Source of the DNA: Desulfuromonadaceae bacterium | Lineage (GTDB): Bacteria; Desulfobacterota; Desulfuromonadia; Geobacterales; Pseudopelobacteraceae | NCBI GenBank assembly: GCA_028712075.1 | Contig: JAQTQX010000021.1 | Coordinates: forward strand, 1-64,000 | Direction of reading: 5' to 3' | DNA: 64,000 bases | In this document: positions 36,520-45,982 of the stretch, in pieces | Position numbering within the stretch: the stretch's first letter is position 1 | Layout of the letters: each line of letters opens with the position of its first letter | Translations under genes and position numbers: made by a program | Notes under the pieces: generated by a model | Databases searched by the model: none | The model's input: only the letters and a program-made list of their open reading frames with translations | Told to the model about the DNA's origin: nothing

Positions 36520-37484
36520 AGAATGGCCATATCGTCATCTCCATCATCACCCCCTCTTACAACCAAGGGGCCTTTCTCGCGGAAACCATTGAAAGCGTCA
36601 TCAGCCAGGCCGGCGAATTCTTCATTGACTACATTATCATGGACGGTAGTTCGACAGATAACTCGGCAGACATCATCAAACGCTATGACTTACTGCTGAA
36701 AACGGGGCAATGGCCGATCAAGTGCGGGGGGATTACCTGTCGTTGGATAAGTGAACGGGACAAGGGACAGACCGATGCCCTCATGAAAGGATTCGGCATG
36801 GCGACCGGAAGCATCTTCGCCTGGCTCAACTCCGACGACACCTATCTGCCGGGAGCGCTACAGACAGCGGCTGATTTCTTCCGGGACCATCCGGAAACGG
36901 GGCTGATGTTTGGCGACGCCCATTACATTGATCCGGCGGGAGCCGTTATCAGCAGGTATCGTACTGAAGTGTTCGATCTCACCCGGCTGGCTTCAGCCAA
37001 TATCATCTGCCAACCGGCAGCGTTCTTCCAGAGAGAAGCATTCGAGGCGGTCGGCGGACTGGATGCAACTCTCGATTTTGTGATGGATTACGACCTCTGG
37101 ATCAGGATCGGCAGGCGCTTTCCCGGTTGCTATCATGCCATCCTGCTTGCAACCTACCGGCTCCACGAAACATCAAAAACCATCTGCAATGCGTCGCTTG
37201 GCAAAAACAGCGAGGAGGCTTTGGCTGTAACCATGCGGCATTTCCATTGGGCGCCATTGACCAGGGTTTATACCGCATGCCACATCCTCTGTGCTACCCG
37301 GCTGCCGAACAGATTCGTCAGCAGCCGCCTGTTCATGACTGCAGCAACAGTAGTGTGCGCGCTGTTCCGTTACCTGTACCTGAACCGGGGTGTTAACCGC
37401 AACGACTTGCAATTGCTGAATCGGGATAATTTCCGCAAACTCACCAAAAGCAGACTCGAAATCATGACCGGTGGAAAGCCATGA
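36516..37484 (+). CDS. Family 2 glycosyltransferase
   Basis: 322 residues from a GTG start with GAAGGAA upstream. GT-A motifs: SIITPSYNQGAFLAETIESV, DYIIMDGSSTDNS, WISERDKGQTDAL and the metal motif AWLNSDDTYLPG near residue 110. The segment FVMDYDLWIRIG is the usual acceptor-side block. The C-terminus is helical. It overlaps the next GT4 gene by four bases (ATGA). Confidence 0.92.
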   Translation: MKNGHIVISIITPSYNQGAFLAETIESVISQAGEFFIDYIIMDGSSTDNSADIIKRYDLLLKTGQWPIKCGGITCRWISERDKGQTDALMKGFGMATGSIFAWLNSDDTYLPGALQTAADFFRDHPETGLMFGDAHYIDPAGAVISRYRTEVFDLTRLASANIICQPAAFFQREAFEAVGGLDATLDFVMDYDLWIRIGRRFPGCYHAILLATYRLHETSKTICNASLGKNSEEALAVTMRHFHWAPLTRVYTACHILCATRLPNRFVSSRLFMTAATVVCALFRYLYLNRGVNRNDLQLLNRDNFRKLTKSRLEIMTGGKP

Positions 37485-38638
37485 AAATGTGCCTGATTGC
37501 GCCGATTCCCCCGTTCAGAGGCGGGATCGCCAAATATTGTTATTCTCTTGCACAGGAACTGGAGAAACGGCATGACCTGCTCCTTTTAAGCTACCGACGC
37601 CAGTACCCTGAACTGCTGTACGGCAGGAAGAGCCAGATTGACCCGGAAGTGGACAAGGCGCGGATACAGAGAGAATTTTGCAACCTCTCCTACGACATTG
37701 ACTCGATGAGCATCTTTTCCTGGGTTGCCACGGCAACGCGCATTGTCTCCTTTGCCCCTGATCTGGTGATATTCCCCTGGTGGGTTACCTACTGGGCTCC
37801 GATGTACGCTTATCTACTGGCAATACTGCATAAGAAGGAGATCAAGGTCGTTTTTCTCTGCATTAACATTTTCGAACACGAAGATAATGCTCTCAAAAAA
37901 ATGGCGACACGATTCATCCTCAGAAGAGCCAATACCATCATTGTTCATTCGGAACTGGAAAAAGAGACCGCCCGGGAAATAAACCCTGCAGCTACCGTGA
38001 TTAAACATCTGCTGCCGTTGTTCGTGTACGACACGTGTGACACATACACTGTACGCCCTGACAATAAGGGGCTCCGGCTGTTGTTTTTCGGATTTGTCCG
38101 ACCGTACAAGGGGCTTGACGTCCTGCTGAAGGCTGTCGCTTTGCTGAAGGATCAGGATATTTCTCTAAAGATTGCAGGGGAGTTCTGGAACGAAACGGAT
38201 GAATACAACGCCATAATCACCGAAGGCGGTATTTCTGACAAGGTTGAAATCATCAACCGGTTTGTTCCGGATCAGGAGATGAGTTCCTGTTTTGCCTCGG
38301 CAGATCTGGTTGTCCTGCCATACCGGAAATCGATCACCTCCGGTATAATTGCGACCGCCTACGGATTCAAAAAGCCTGTTCTCGCAACACATGTGGGGGG
38401 ATTTCATGAGGTCATACAGGATGGCCTCACCGGAAAGCTTGTTCCGCCGGATGATCCTGAAGCTTTTGCCGAAGGAATTTTATGGTTTATGGCCCATCAG
38501 GAGATAGATTTTGCGGAAAACATTGCATCATTTACGGCACGGGAAATGTCATGGAACTCTCTGGCAGGTACATTGGAAGGCACGATGAGAGATGAGTTAG
38601 AATCGATGAGCGATAAACCGATGAGGGATGAGGGATGA
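37481..38638 (+). CDS. Family 4 glycosyltransferase
   Basis: 385 residues. The N-terminal glycine-rich loop is PIPPFRGGIAKYC and the GT-B donor domain has LFFGFVRPYKGLDVLL and VLPYRKSITSGIIATAYGF. The last block holds Ser/Gly where the first conserved Glu usually sits, a known variant of this family. The final residues (MRDELESMSDKPMRDEG) and the stop come from heptad array 3, so about 17 residues have been added to, or have replaced, the native tail. Confidence 0.9.
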   Translation: MKMCLIAPIPPFRGGIAKYCYSLAQELEKRHDLLLLSYRRQYPELLYGRKSQIDPEVDKARIQREFCNLSYDIDSMSIFSWVATATRIVSFAPDLVIFPWWVTYWAPMYAYLLAILHKKEIKVVFLCINIFEHEDNALKKMATRFILRRANTIIVHSELEKETAREINPAATVIKHLLPLFVYDTCDTYTVRPDNKGLRLLFFGFVRPYKGLDVLLKAVALLKDQDISLKIAGEFWNETDEYNAIITEGGISDKVEIINRFVPDQEMSSCFASADLVVLPYRKSITSGIIATAYGFKKPVLATHVGGFHEVIQDGLTGKLVPPDDPEAFAEGILWFMAHQEIDFAENIASFTAREMSWNSLAGTLEGTMRDELESMSDKPMRDEG

Positions 38639-38714
38639 GGGATGAGGGATGAGGGATGAGGAAAGGCCAGCTTCTCACTCATCTCTCATCGGTTTCGCTC
38701 ATCTCTCATCGGTT
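38583..38714. repeat. Heptad inverted array 3
   Basis: A left arm of GATGAG units, including about six perfect tandem GATGAGG copies (to about 38660), a short spacer, and a right arm of CTCATC units. The arms are complementary over much of their length. It lies between convergent genes and encodes the tail of the GT4 at 37481. Confidence 0.92.
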
Positions 38715-38717
38715 TGC

Positions 38718-39200
38718 TCAGATATTCCCCAGCTTGTACTTTGAAACAAACAGATACTCTCTCTCCATCATGGGTGATTTTGGTGCGATCTCTTTCCATG
38801 ACTTGTCCAACTCTTTCCCCATATCCTTGTCAGTGCAGACCAATCCATTTGCCTTGTTGTAATTTCTTCTGGCAACCACTCTGAATTTTCCCTCTTTGAT
38901 CTCGAAATCCATTTTGTGGTAGGTCACATTACCGTCCTTCTCGATGCTCTTGCGGCATGCCGGGTATTGAGAAAGATGTTTTGAATATTTTTTTTCGCCA
39001 AAACTTGTCAGAGCATACTTCTCTGTCCAGGATATTGTCTTGTTGTGTCCTTTGACACTTTTGGTATCGTAGTAGTTAGCCTCGAGATTTTGGTTTGGAA
39101 TGTCAAACTCCATTTTCACCCACTCTTCTGCATGACCTTCAAAAGCACCCGCCAGCAATACAAGTCCAAAAACAGTTGCTGCACACACATTCCTTTTCAT
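38718..39200 (-). CDS. Secreted surface-adhesin-E-like hypothetical protein
   Basis: 160 residues from the ATG at 39200 (AAGGAGTGG upstream); the frame is open further up, but the signal peptide starts here (MKRNVCAATVFGLVLLAGAF, cleaved after HAEE-type region). The mature part has ANYYDTKSV and ISWTEKYAL segments like small surface-adhesin E proteins: an aromatic strand, then an Asp-containing hairpin, then a Trp strand. Three cysteines are present. The gene at 57869 has the same general plan. Its role is not known. Confidence 0.65.
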   Translation of the reverse strand: MKRNVCAATVFGLVLLAGAFEGHAEEWVKMEFDIPNQNLEANYYDTKSVKGHNKTISWTEKYALTSFGEKKYSKHLSQYPACRKSIEKDGNVTYHKMDFEIKEGKFRVVARRNYNKANGLVCTDKDMGKELDKSWKEIAPKSPMMEREYLFVSKYKLGNI

Positions 39201-39392
39201 TGTCCACTCCTTACGCTGTTGTATAAATAAAGACCTACGTGACCGCCAGTATGCCACGTCTTTTCCTAATAATAAAGTCATTACTTTTCGTTACGACTCC
39301 CTGTCAAATTGACTATTTTGCCCCGAAATGCTAGTCTTCCGACAGCGTTGCACCGTAACACATGATCCTGAACAGATGCCAAAAGGGGCACC

Positions 39393-40928
39393 ATGACCAC
39401 CCTCGATGAGCAATCGGAAGACAGAAAGCAGCGTTGCGTTGCAACAACCCAAGACGGAACGGCGGAAGAACAGGGACGTTTCATATCTGTGACGGCTTTT
39501 AAGTGGCTGACGGGAGCCCTTCTGGCTTATTTTGGCATACGACTGCTGTATTTTGCGCTGAATATTTCCGCATTTGTGCCGCCTGATGAAGTTACCCACG
39601 CAGGAATATCCAAAGTTTTTGCACAAACGTTACTTTTCCCTGACAACTCACCGGCAACATACGAATTCGGTCTGGTTACCAATATCCCCTGGTTATATTA
39701 CTGGACAATGGGCAAACTGCTCCATCTGAATTTTTTTGGAATGTCCGATCTGGTCTTTCTCCGCCTTCTCAACATTCCACTGGCATTTGGTACACTTTAT
39801 TTTGTCCGGCAGACCCTGCTCCTGCTAACCCGGGATCGGCTTACGCAACTCCTGTTGATCGTTGCCGTGACTAATACCGCCATGTTTTCGCTACTGTCGG
39901 CCTCCGTTTCGTACGACAACCTGACAAATCTTTTCGCAGCGATGGCTGTCTATTATCTGGCGGCGTTTATTATCCATCGCTCCGGAACTCTGTTTGCGGC
40001 AGCAATGCTGGCACAACTGGCAGGCTGCCTGACAAAGGTGACGTTTCTGCCCCTGGTGCTGGTACTGGACCTGCTGCTGATCGTCCATGAGTTCAAAAAT
40101 TTTCGCGTTCTTCCCGGCGCCGTAAAAATCTTCTTCCGTACACTGACACTCCGTGGCTGGCTGCTTGTACTTTCGATCCTTATTTGCTTCGGCCTGAATC
40201 TCAAACTTTACGGTGGAAATTATCTCCGCCACGGGACGTTGCTCCCTTCAATGTCAATAATCCTCTCCCCTGCAGCTGCGATGAACTATCGTCTTGATGC
40301 CCGCGGAACGATCTTTAACGACTACAAGGACGGCAAGATTTCCTACATGGACGCCTTGATTTTGACGGGAAGGATCACGCATCCCGGCGACAAGGCCGAC
40401 ACATTCTATCTGTTGATGAATTACAACAAAATGAAAAGCAACCCTCAACTCTGGATGGGGCCGTTTGAGTACGTCGGAGTGTGGTTTGAAAACATGACCG
40501 CCTCTATTTTCGGGATCAAGGGGCACCTTGTCATGATCAAGGATTCGCGCAACATCATCCCGTTATACGCGCTGATGGCTCTTGCGGGCGTCGGTTTTCT
40601 GGCACGCTGGCGCCCACGCAAATCAGACTGGCTACCACTGTTCTTTATCGTAATTGCCTGCTTTTACGCCGGGTATTTCCTGTATAACATCAACTATGAA
40701 GCCTATCTCAATTATGGCGCACCGGGACTCACCCTCTATGGACGGTATCTTTTTCCCATCATGGCCCCTGTCGCTGTTCTTATGTGTCATTACCTGCTCC
40801 AGCTTTTCCGCCCGGAAAAAACCAGGCTGGCGCTGGCGCTGGTGGCTGCCCTGCTTTTTATCGCATACGATTTCCCCTGGTTCCTGATGCACGTTACTCC
40901 GGAATGGTATCAGTGGCTGCCACGGTAG
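39393..40928 (+). CDS. GT-C-like membrane protein (DUF2142-like)
   Basis: 511 residues with 10-12 membrane segments. The first large loop starts with FVPPDEVTHAGISKVF, an acidic D-E pair with a nearby His like the catalytic loop of GT-C/DUF2142 proteins, and SYDNLTNLFAAMAVYYLAAF follows. The loop near residues 290-360 is soluble. Such proteins transfer sugars from polyprenyl-phosphate donors to periplasmic acceptors. A ribosome site (AAAAGGGG) precedes the ATG. Heptad array 4 follows its stop. Confidence 0.7.
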   Translation: MTTLDEQSEDRKQRCVATTQDGTAEEQGRFISVTAFKWLTGALLAYFGIRLLYFALNISAFVPPDEVTHAGISKVFAQTLLFPDNSPATYEFGLVTNIPWLYYWTMGKLLHLNFFGMSDLVFLRLLNIPLAFGTLYFVRQTLLLLTRDRLTQLLLIVAVTNTAMFSLLSASVSYDNLTNLFAAMAVYYLAAFIIHRSGTLFAAAMLAQLAGCLTKVTFLPLVLVLDLLLIVHEFKNFRVLPGAVKIFFRTLTLRGWLLVLSILICFGLNLKLYGGNYLRHGTLLPSMSIILSPAAAMNYRLDARGTIFNDYKDGKISYMDALILTGRITHPGDKADTFYLLMNYNKMKSNPQLWMGPFEYVGVWFENMTASIFGIKGHLVMIKDSRNIIPLYALMALAGVGFLARWRPRKSDWLPLFFIVIACFYAGYFLYNINYEAYLNYGAPGLTLYGRYLFPIMAPVAVLMCHYLLQLFRPEKTRLALALVAALLFIAYDFPWFLMHVTPEWYQWLPR

Positions 40929-40938
40929 ACATGTTGGG

Positions 40939-40980
40939 GGATGAGCAACATCCGATGAGAGATGAGAGATGAGAGATGAA
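40939..40980. repeat. Heptad array 4 (one arm)
   Basis: GATGAG and GATGAGA units only. The following gene starts inside the array: the ATG at 40969 is part of a GATGAGA unit, and the GAGAG of the array may serve as the ribosome site. Confidence 0.88.
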
Positions 40981-42612
40981 AAAATTATGACAAGTATTTG
41001 TGACAGTGCACCATCGAAGTGGCGCCTGCCGCTCGCCCTTCTGTTGATTGCGGGCATTACTGTCGCCGTGTACTGGACGGTTCTGCATAACGGCTTTATC
41101 GACTTTGATGACGAGGATTATGTAACCCTCAACATGGTCGTCCGCCAGGGAATCACGCTGAAGGGCTTCATATGGTCCTTCACTTCCTTTCACGCGGCAA
41201 ACTGGCATCCGCTTACCTGGCTTTCCCATATGCTTGATGTCGAATTATTCGGCTTGAACCCGATGGGACACCATGCCACCAGCTTGCTGCTCCATACGGT
41301 GAATGCCGCACTTCTCTGTGCCCTTCTGTACCGCCTGACCGGCTACCTCGGCAGAAGTGTGGTAGTTGCCCTGCTGTTTGCTGTCCACCCGCTACACGTT
41401 GAGTCGGTTGCCTGGGTTGCCGAACGGAAGGACGTTCTCTCTACCCTGTTCTGGTTTTTGACAATCTGGGCGTATGGTTGGTACACTCGCTGCCCATCCC
41501 TGAAGCGCTATCTTTCTGTTGTCCTGTTATTTGTGCTGGGGTTGATGGCAAAGCAGATGCTGGTGACGCTGCCCATTGTCATGCTGCTGCTCGACTACTG
41601 GCCGCTCAGCCGCCTTTTTGCCGGCCAGACAGAATCTCAGGCAAAGCACGGCAGCAGCACACGACTACTGATTGAAAAAGTCCCGTTTTTCCTCATCTCG
41701 GCCGCAGCAGCCCTCATAACAATTCGCGCCCAGGAATCCGGCGGCGCGGTCGCTCATGGTGACGGACAATCACTGCTGCTCTCCGCCGGAAACGCGTTTA
41801 TCTCCTACGGCACCTATATCCGGAACATGCTCTGGCCGACAGATCTCGCCCTGTTCTACCCGTTTGAGCCTTCGGCAGTGACTGTCGTCAAGGTAGCAGC
41901 GTCAATGATTATACTTGCACTGCTTACCGGACTGACGGCAACACAATGGAAAAAACGCCCCTATCTGTTGTTCGGCTGGTCCTGGTATCTGGTAACCCTG
42001 CTGCCGGTTATCGGCTTCATTCGGGTTGGTGGACAGGCACTTGCGGACCGCTATACGTATATTCCGTTGATCGGGTTGTTTGTGATGATTGTTTGGGGGG
42101 TGGCGGAAACAGCCTCTTCGTGGAGCAAGGGAATACCGACTGCTGCAGGTATTGCAACGGTGGTGCTGGTGGTTTTATCTCTGTTGACGGTTTCGCAGAT
42201 CCGCTACTGGCAGAACAGTTACGATCTGTTTTCCCATGCCCTGGCAGTCGTAGATCGGAACTGGCTGGCTCATAACAACATGGGAATCCTCCTCTCCCAG
42301 CATAACCGTAACGATGAAGCGCTGCTTCACTTCCAGGAGTCGGTGCGCCTCAACCCCAACGGCGTCGAGGGCTTCAGAAACCTCGGCAACTCCCTGCAGA
42401 TGGCCGGCCGCTCCGCTGAAGCGGTCGAGGCATACCGTCAGGCGCTCCGGATCAATCCGGGTGATGTCGAGGCACATATGCGCCTCGGCTATGCCTACCT
42501 GCTTGGCGGAAACAGCGAATCGGCCTATCAGGAATATCTCCAGCTCCAGCATCTGGATGAAGCGCGTGCGCATGCACTGCTTGATTCCATCAGGTCGTTC
42601 GGTAAGCGCTGA
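40969..42612 (+). CDS. TMTC-like membrane protein with TPR repeats
   Basis: 547 residues. Ten or so membrane segments form a GT-C-like core: the first loop has GFIDFDDEDYV (acidic cluster), then HPLTWLSHMLD, HPLHVESVAWVAERKDVLS and MLLLDYWPLSR, the bacterial counterpart of TMTC mannosyltransferases. About three TPR units follow (residues 425-530). An O-mannosyltransferase-like function is inferred from the family. Translation may start at 40969 within the heptad array or at the ATG at 40987. The C-terminus faces array 5. Confidence 0.8.
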   Translation: MRDEKIMTSICDSAPSKWRLPLALLLIAGITVAVYWTVLHNGFIDFDDEDYVTLNMVVRQGITLKGFIWSFTSFHAANWHPLTWLSHMLDVELFGLNPMGHHATSLLLHTVNAALLCALLYRLTGYLGRSVVVALLFAVHPLHVESVAWVAERKDVLSTLFWFLTIWAYGWYTRCPSLKRYLSVVLLFVLGLMAKQMLVTLPIVMLLLDYWPLSRLFAGQTESQAKHGSSTRLLIEKVPFFLISAAAALITIRAQESGGAVAHGDGQSLLLSAGNAFISYGTYIRNMLWPTDLALFYPFEPSAVTVVKVAASMIILALLTGLTATQWKKRPYLLFGWSWYLVTLLPVIGFIRVGGQALADRYTYIPLIGLFVMIVWGVAETASSWSKGIPTAAGIATVVLVVLSLLTVSQIRYWQNSYDLFSHALAVVDRNWLAHNNMGILLSQHNRNDEALLHFQESVRLNPNGVEGFRNLGNSLQMAGRSAEAVEAYRQALRINPGDVEAHMRLGYAYLLGGNSESAYQEYLQLQHLDEARAHALLDSIRSFGKR

Positions 42613-42628
42613 CAAGACTTGAAAAAAC

Positions 42629-42771
42629 TGATGAGGGATGAGGGATGAGGGATGAAAGAGGTTTTCTCATCCCTCATCGGTTCTCCCTCATCGGTTCTCA
42701 CTCATCGGTTCTCACTCATCGGTTCTCACTCATCGGTTCTCGCTCATCGGTTCTCACTCATCCCTCATCGT
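42629..42771. repeat. Heptad inverted array 5 with 14-bp repeats
   Basis: Left arm: about four GATGAGG units. Right arm: CTCATCC units grade into a 14-bp compound unit (CTCATCGGTTCTCA) repeated about six times. It sits between convergent genes. Confidence 0.9.
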
Positions 42772-42774
42772 TAT

Positions 42775-44241
42775 TCAGTAGCTTTTGAAATCATCCGTCG
42801 TGAAATGCATCGGCATGCCCGAGCTGGAGAAGTCAAAATGCTCGCCATGATCTTTCATCATCAGCTTGAATGCACTGAGCATATAGCGCCTCTTGAATCC
42901 ATCTTCCAGTGCCACGATTTCCTGTACTTTTTCACTGTAAAATTTCATATAGCAGGTGCCGAGTGCCTGTGTAATTTCGTCCATGGTCATCTCAAGCGGT
43001 TCCACAATCGGTGTTACCAGATTGTATTTTGAATAGTCCCACACCCGGATACGATCTTTCATGTCCGCGTGAATCGGCGTAAACGGCATCGGCGTCACCA
43101 CCGGAAACACGGCAATATCAGGGTTGAGATACTTGGCTGATTCGATGGTGCTCTCAATGGAATCCCAGGTTTCGTTGGGGAAGCCGATCATGAACGACGC
43201 TTCCGTAATGATGCCGTTCTCGCGGCAGAGATCAAGCGCCTGCTTGTTCTGCTCGAAACTGGTGCCTTTGTTGAGGCTGTTCAGGGTGTCCTTGTCGGCA
43301 CTCTCCGCCCCGATGTAAATATGGATGATACCGGCATCCCGGTATTTATGCAGGATATCGGCATCCCTGATGATATCCTCAACTCGCGTCTCGATAAGGA
43401 GATATACCCCGAAGTTCTTTTCTATCATAAGATCAAGGAACAGCTCCCACCGGTCCCGATGCTTGGTCGGATAGGCATCAATCAGCGTAAAGAAGTTAAT
43501 ACCGTAGGTCTTGATCAGGTCCTCCATCTCGACAATGACATTTTCCGGCTTGCGGCAGCGCCAGTCTTCACGCCAGAACATCCTCTGGCTGCAGAATGCA
43601 CAGGCCATATCACAGCCGCGTGAAGTCAGAATGGACGCCATTCTGCCGCCGGGTGCAACGCGGTACTGGTAGTCATCCCAGTCCAGCAGATGCCACGCCG
43701 GTTTCAGTGAGTCCAGTTCGGAAATATGGGGTTGCTTGTCATTTGCGACAACCTTCGCGCCATCCCGATAGACGACCCCTTTGACGCTTTTACCGTTACC
43801 TTCGGGAATCGCAGTCAGAAGCTGTTTCAGAGTCTGCTCCGGCTCCCCCATCAAAATATAATCGACATGGTTTTTGTCGTCTTCAAGGATTTCGTTATAC
43901 ATGAAGGTAGGGTGCGGCCCACCCAGCAAGGTGATGATGGCCGGGTTCACCTCTTTCGTCACATCCAGTATCTTCAGCGCATCGGGTACCGTGGCGGTGC
44001 TGATAGCACCGGTGACGGGAAGATAATCCAGGGTCATGACATAATCAGGCTGGTAGCGTTCAATCTCCTTCCTGATATCATCAAAATTGAGGTCTTTGTT
44101 CATGGCATCAAAAATTCTGGCTTCATGTCCCGCTTCAAGAGCAGCTCCGGCAAGATAGGCCAGGTGAAGAGGAGGCCATTTTCCGACAACCTGTACTCCC
44201 CAGCAGTGGTATGGTGCGGTTACAAAAAGAATCTTGCTCAT
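42775..44241 (-). CDS. B12-binding radical SAM protein (BchE-like)
   Basis: 488 residues. The N-terminal cobalamin-binding domain has LAYLAGAALEAGHEARIFD and LLGGPHPTFM (about 104-113). The radical SAM motif is SRGCDMACAFCSQ near residue 210, followed by the IDAYPTKHRDR region, IYIGAESADKDTLNSLNKG and FMIGFPNETWDS. A clear ribosome site (CAGGAGACACCG) precedes the ATG. The class includes anaerobic cyclases and methylases. Its place at the end of the cytochrome-maturation block could mean a role in haem or lipid modification, but this is inference. Confidence 0.88.
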   Translation of the reverse strand: MSKILFVTAPYHCWGVQVVGKWPPLHLAYLAGAALEAGHEARIFDAMNKDLNFDDIRKEIERYQPDYVMTLDYLPVTGAISTATVPDALKILDVTKEVNPAIITLLGGPHPTFMYNEILEDDKNHVDYILMGEPEQTLKQLLTAIPEGNGKSVKGVVYRDGAKVVANDKQPHISELDSLKPAWHLLDWDDYQYRVAPGGRMASILTSRGCDMACAFCSQRMFWREDWRCRKPENVIVEMEDLIKTYGINFFTLIDAYPTKHRDRWELFLDLMIEKNFGVYLLIETRVEDIIRDADILHKYRDAGIIHIYIGAESADKDTLNSLNKGTSFEQNKQALDLCRENGIITEASFMIGFPNETWDSIESTIESAKYLNPDIAVFPVVTPMPFTPIHADMKDRIRVWDYSKYNLVTPIVEPLEMTMDEITQALGTCYMKFYSEKVQEIVALEDGFKRRYMLSAFKLMMKDHGEHFDFSSSGMPMHFTTDDFKSY

Positions 44242-44263
44242 CGGTGTCTCCTGTTAATAAAAA

Positions 44264-44340
44264 AGGTTGAAGGTTGAGGGTTGAGGGTTGAAAGCTGGGG
44301 GATTTTCTCATCTCTCATCGTTTCTCACTCATCACTCAAC
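44264..44340. repeat. Heptad inverted array 6
   Basis: Left arm GTTGAAG/GTTGAGG units, right arm CTCATCT/CTCATCG units. It lies just upstream of the B12 radical SAM gene. A further short C-rich piece (CCCTCAACCCTCAACC) is at 44417-44432, next to the stop of the following gene. Confidence 0.85.
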
Positions 44341-44441
44341 AGCTTTCATGCTGCCACACTAGCAGAGAAAGGTAAGGTTGGAATAATGATTATGTAAAGA
44401 TTTGGTAAAGAAACACCCTCAACCCTCAACCTTCTCCACAG

Positions 44442-44717
44442 CTATTCTTCAGCCGGTTTCTCAGGTGGTGCTGCCGGAGTGGGTTTAGTTTCGGCATCAT
44501 CACATCTCTGAATACAATCTATGCTCTCTTTTTTACACGCGGCAATCATATCTTCCTCTTCCTGTATATTGCCGGCAGAAATCTTCACCTGGTCAATACA
44601 GGGCACCACACCGTTTCTGCAGGCAGCCTTACAGTCGTCATACTCGTCAGCAACGGCAGCTGCGCTTTGTCCAAAAATGGTCAATCCCAGTGCAATCATC
44701 AGCAGAGATTTTGTCAT
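44442..44717 (-). CDS. Small exported six-cysteine protein
   Basis: 91 residues from the ATG at 44717, which overlaps the upstream stop (ATGA). A signal peptide (MTKSLLMIALGLTIFG, cleavage near residue 24) is followed by six cysteines in a mirror pattern: C-x3-C-x6-C, a 19-residue charged linker, and C-x6-C-x3-C. The C-terminus is a proline-rich acidic tail (PTPAAPPEKPAEE). The even, symmetric spacing suggests either two helices joined by disulfides or a metal or haem-handling site. It is co-transcribed with the ResB-like gene. Confidence 0.7.
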   Translation of the reverse strand: MTKSLLMIALGLTIFGQSAAAVADEYDDCKAACRNGVVPCIDQVKISAGNIQEEEDMIAACKKESIDCIQRCDDAETKPTPAAPPEKPAEE

Positions 44718-45982
44718 TGGCAATCATCCTTTCCACCTTTATTTTTTGCATCAACAAAATCAAGCAGTTCGTGAAATACCCCCGCATGTTTCCTCATTCC
44801 CCCCTCCGCAAGAGAACAGGCAACAGCACCGGTATCATCAGAGCGAAACACCATCAACCGACGTGGCAGAAACAGTCGTACCGGCAGCCAGATGCATACT
44901 GCAACGGCAAACAGGAGGGCCGACCACCAGATAAAAAGGACCCCGTAATCACTAATGAAATCGGTGACCACAAGACGTCTGATGTCCGGGAGCGAGAGGC
45001 GGTAGCCATCGCGCACAAACTCACCACCGCGCGGAGCAGTGCCGGTAAAAAGCACATCTTTCCCCTTAAGGAGCTTGAACTGCAGGGTAACAGTGTCCGT
45101 CAGGTACGATACGTAGAGCTCTTCGCCCACATCCGGCACGGGTACGCTGAAAACGATACGATACGGTGAATCCGGAATGGCCACGCTATCCTCCTTGCCG
45201 GGAGGATATGCATTCAGAGAATACGAGGTCTCATATTCCGTTGGCAGGTCAGGCGCACTGAAACGGAAATGGAGCGTCAGGCCGAGGTAGCGCGGATAGA
45301 CAAATGCTCCGTCATACAGACCCGGAGGATAGAGTCCGAAGGTTTTTTTCCCGGTTCCGTAATCGCTTGCGGCGACCTCCATGGTCAAAGTTCTTTTCAG
45401 GAACAAACCGGTTGACTGTGCCAGGATAATTCGCTCTACAATTCCGCCTACCCCGTTCGGCGTGGGGAACGGCTCTCCCTCGGTCACCATCTGCCGCTGT
45501 GCACTTTTGGTGGTGGTGCTTACCAGAATCCCGGTAAAGAGGCAGAACGTTCCGGCAAGGAACAACAGCCGTGCCGGAAAAAGCCCGACGCCACGCCATG
45601 CAGAAACGGTACTGCCAATACGGCGCGTGTTATATCCCACAGCCGCGAGACGCCCCTCAATATCGGGAATCCGGCAGGGGGGCAACTCAACCACGTCGTC
45701 ACACAGTTCGGCCATGCCGCTCAGCGTTTTTCCCGAGAATATTCGGCTCACATCACGCTGCCTGATGGTCTCACTCACCAGACGGAACAGGCTGTTCAGT
45801 GGGATTAACGCAAGAATTGCAGCCAGTATAACGCTGCGGCGGGTAAAAGCCATCAGTGTGATCAAAGTTTCATCGGTAAAAAAAGCAACCCCGATATAGA
45901 AGACAAAAAACAGGCCAATAACAACGGGTGGCACGGCTCGTGATGATCCGACAGCCAGCATAATACGGAGTAGCCGCTTCAT
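44714..45982 (-). CDS. ResB-like membrane protein 1
   Basis: 422 residues. Membrane segments lie near 16-33, 47-62, 134-152 and 345-370, with a large periplasmic domain between the third and fourth. This is the layout of ResB/Ccs1-like proteins, though the sequence match is only general. It overlaps the DUF2318 gene by four bases, with a strong GGAGGGGGG ribosome site. It may work with the DUF2318 protein in metal or haem transfer across the membrane. It has little in common with the true ResB at 53078 apart from layout. Confidence 0.55.
   Translation of the reverse strand: MKRLLRIMLAVGSSRAVPPVVIGLFFVFYIGVAFFTDETLITLMAFTRRSVILAAILALIPLNSLFRLVSETIRQRDVSRIFSGKTLSGMAELCDDVVELPPCRIPDIEGRLAAVGYNTRRIGSTVSAWRGVGLFPARLLFLAGTFCLFTGILVSTTTKSAQRQMVTEGEPFPTPNGVGGIVERIILAQSTGLFLKRTLTMEVAASDYGTGKKTFGLYPPGLYDGAFVYPRYLGLTLHFRFSAPDLPTEYETSYSLNAYPPGKEDSVAIPDSPYRIVFSVPVPDVGEELYVSYLTDTVTLQFKLLKGKDVLFTGTAPRGGEFVRDGYRLSLPDIRRLVVTDFISDYGVLFIWWSALLFAVAVCIWLPVRLFLPRRLMVFRSDDTGAVACSLAEGGMRKHAGVFHELLDFVDAKNKGGKDDCQ

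Noticed and set aside
42660-42771. CRISPR-like array of 14-bp units
   Set aside because: There are no unique spacers of constant length and no cas genes; the unit is a compound form of the heptad repeat.
43726-44277. 183-codon plus-strand frame opposite the B12 radical SAM gene
   Set aside because: It is antisense to a well-supported radical SAM protein and has no recognisable domain.
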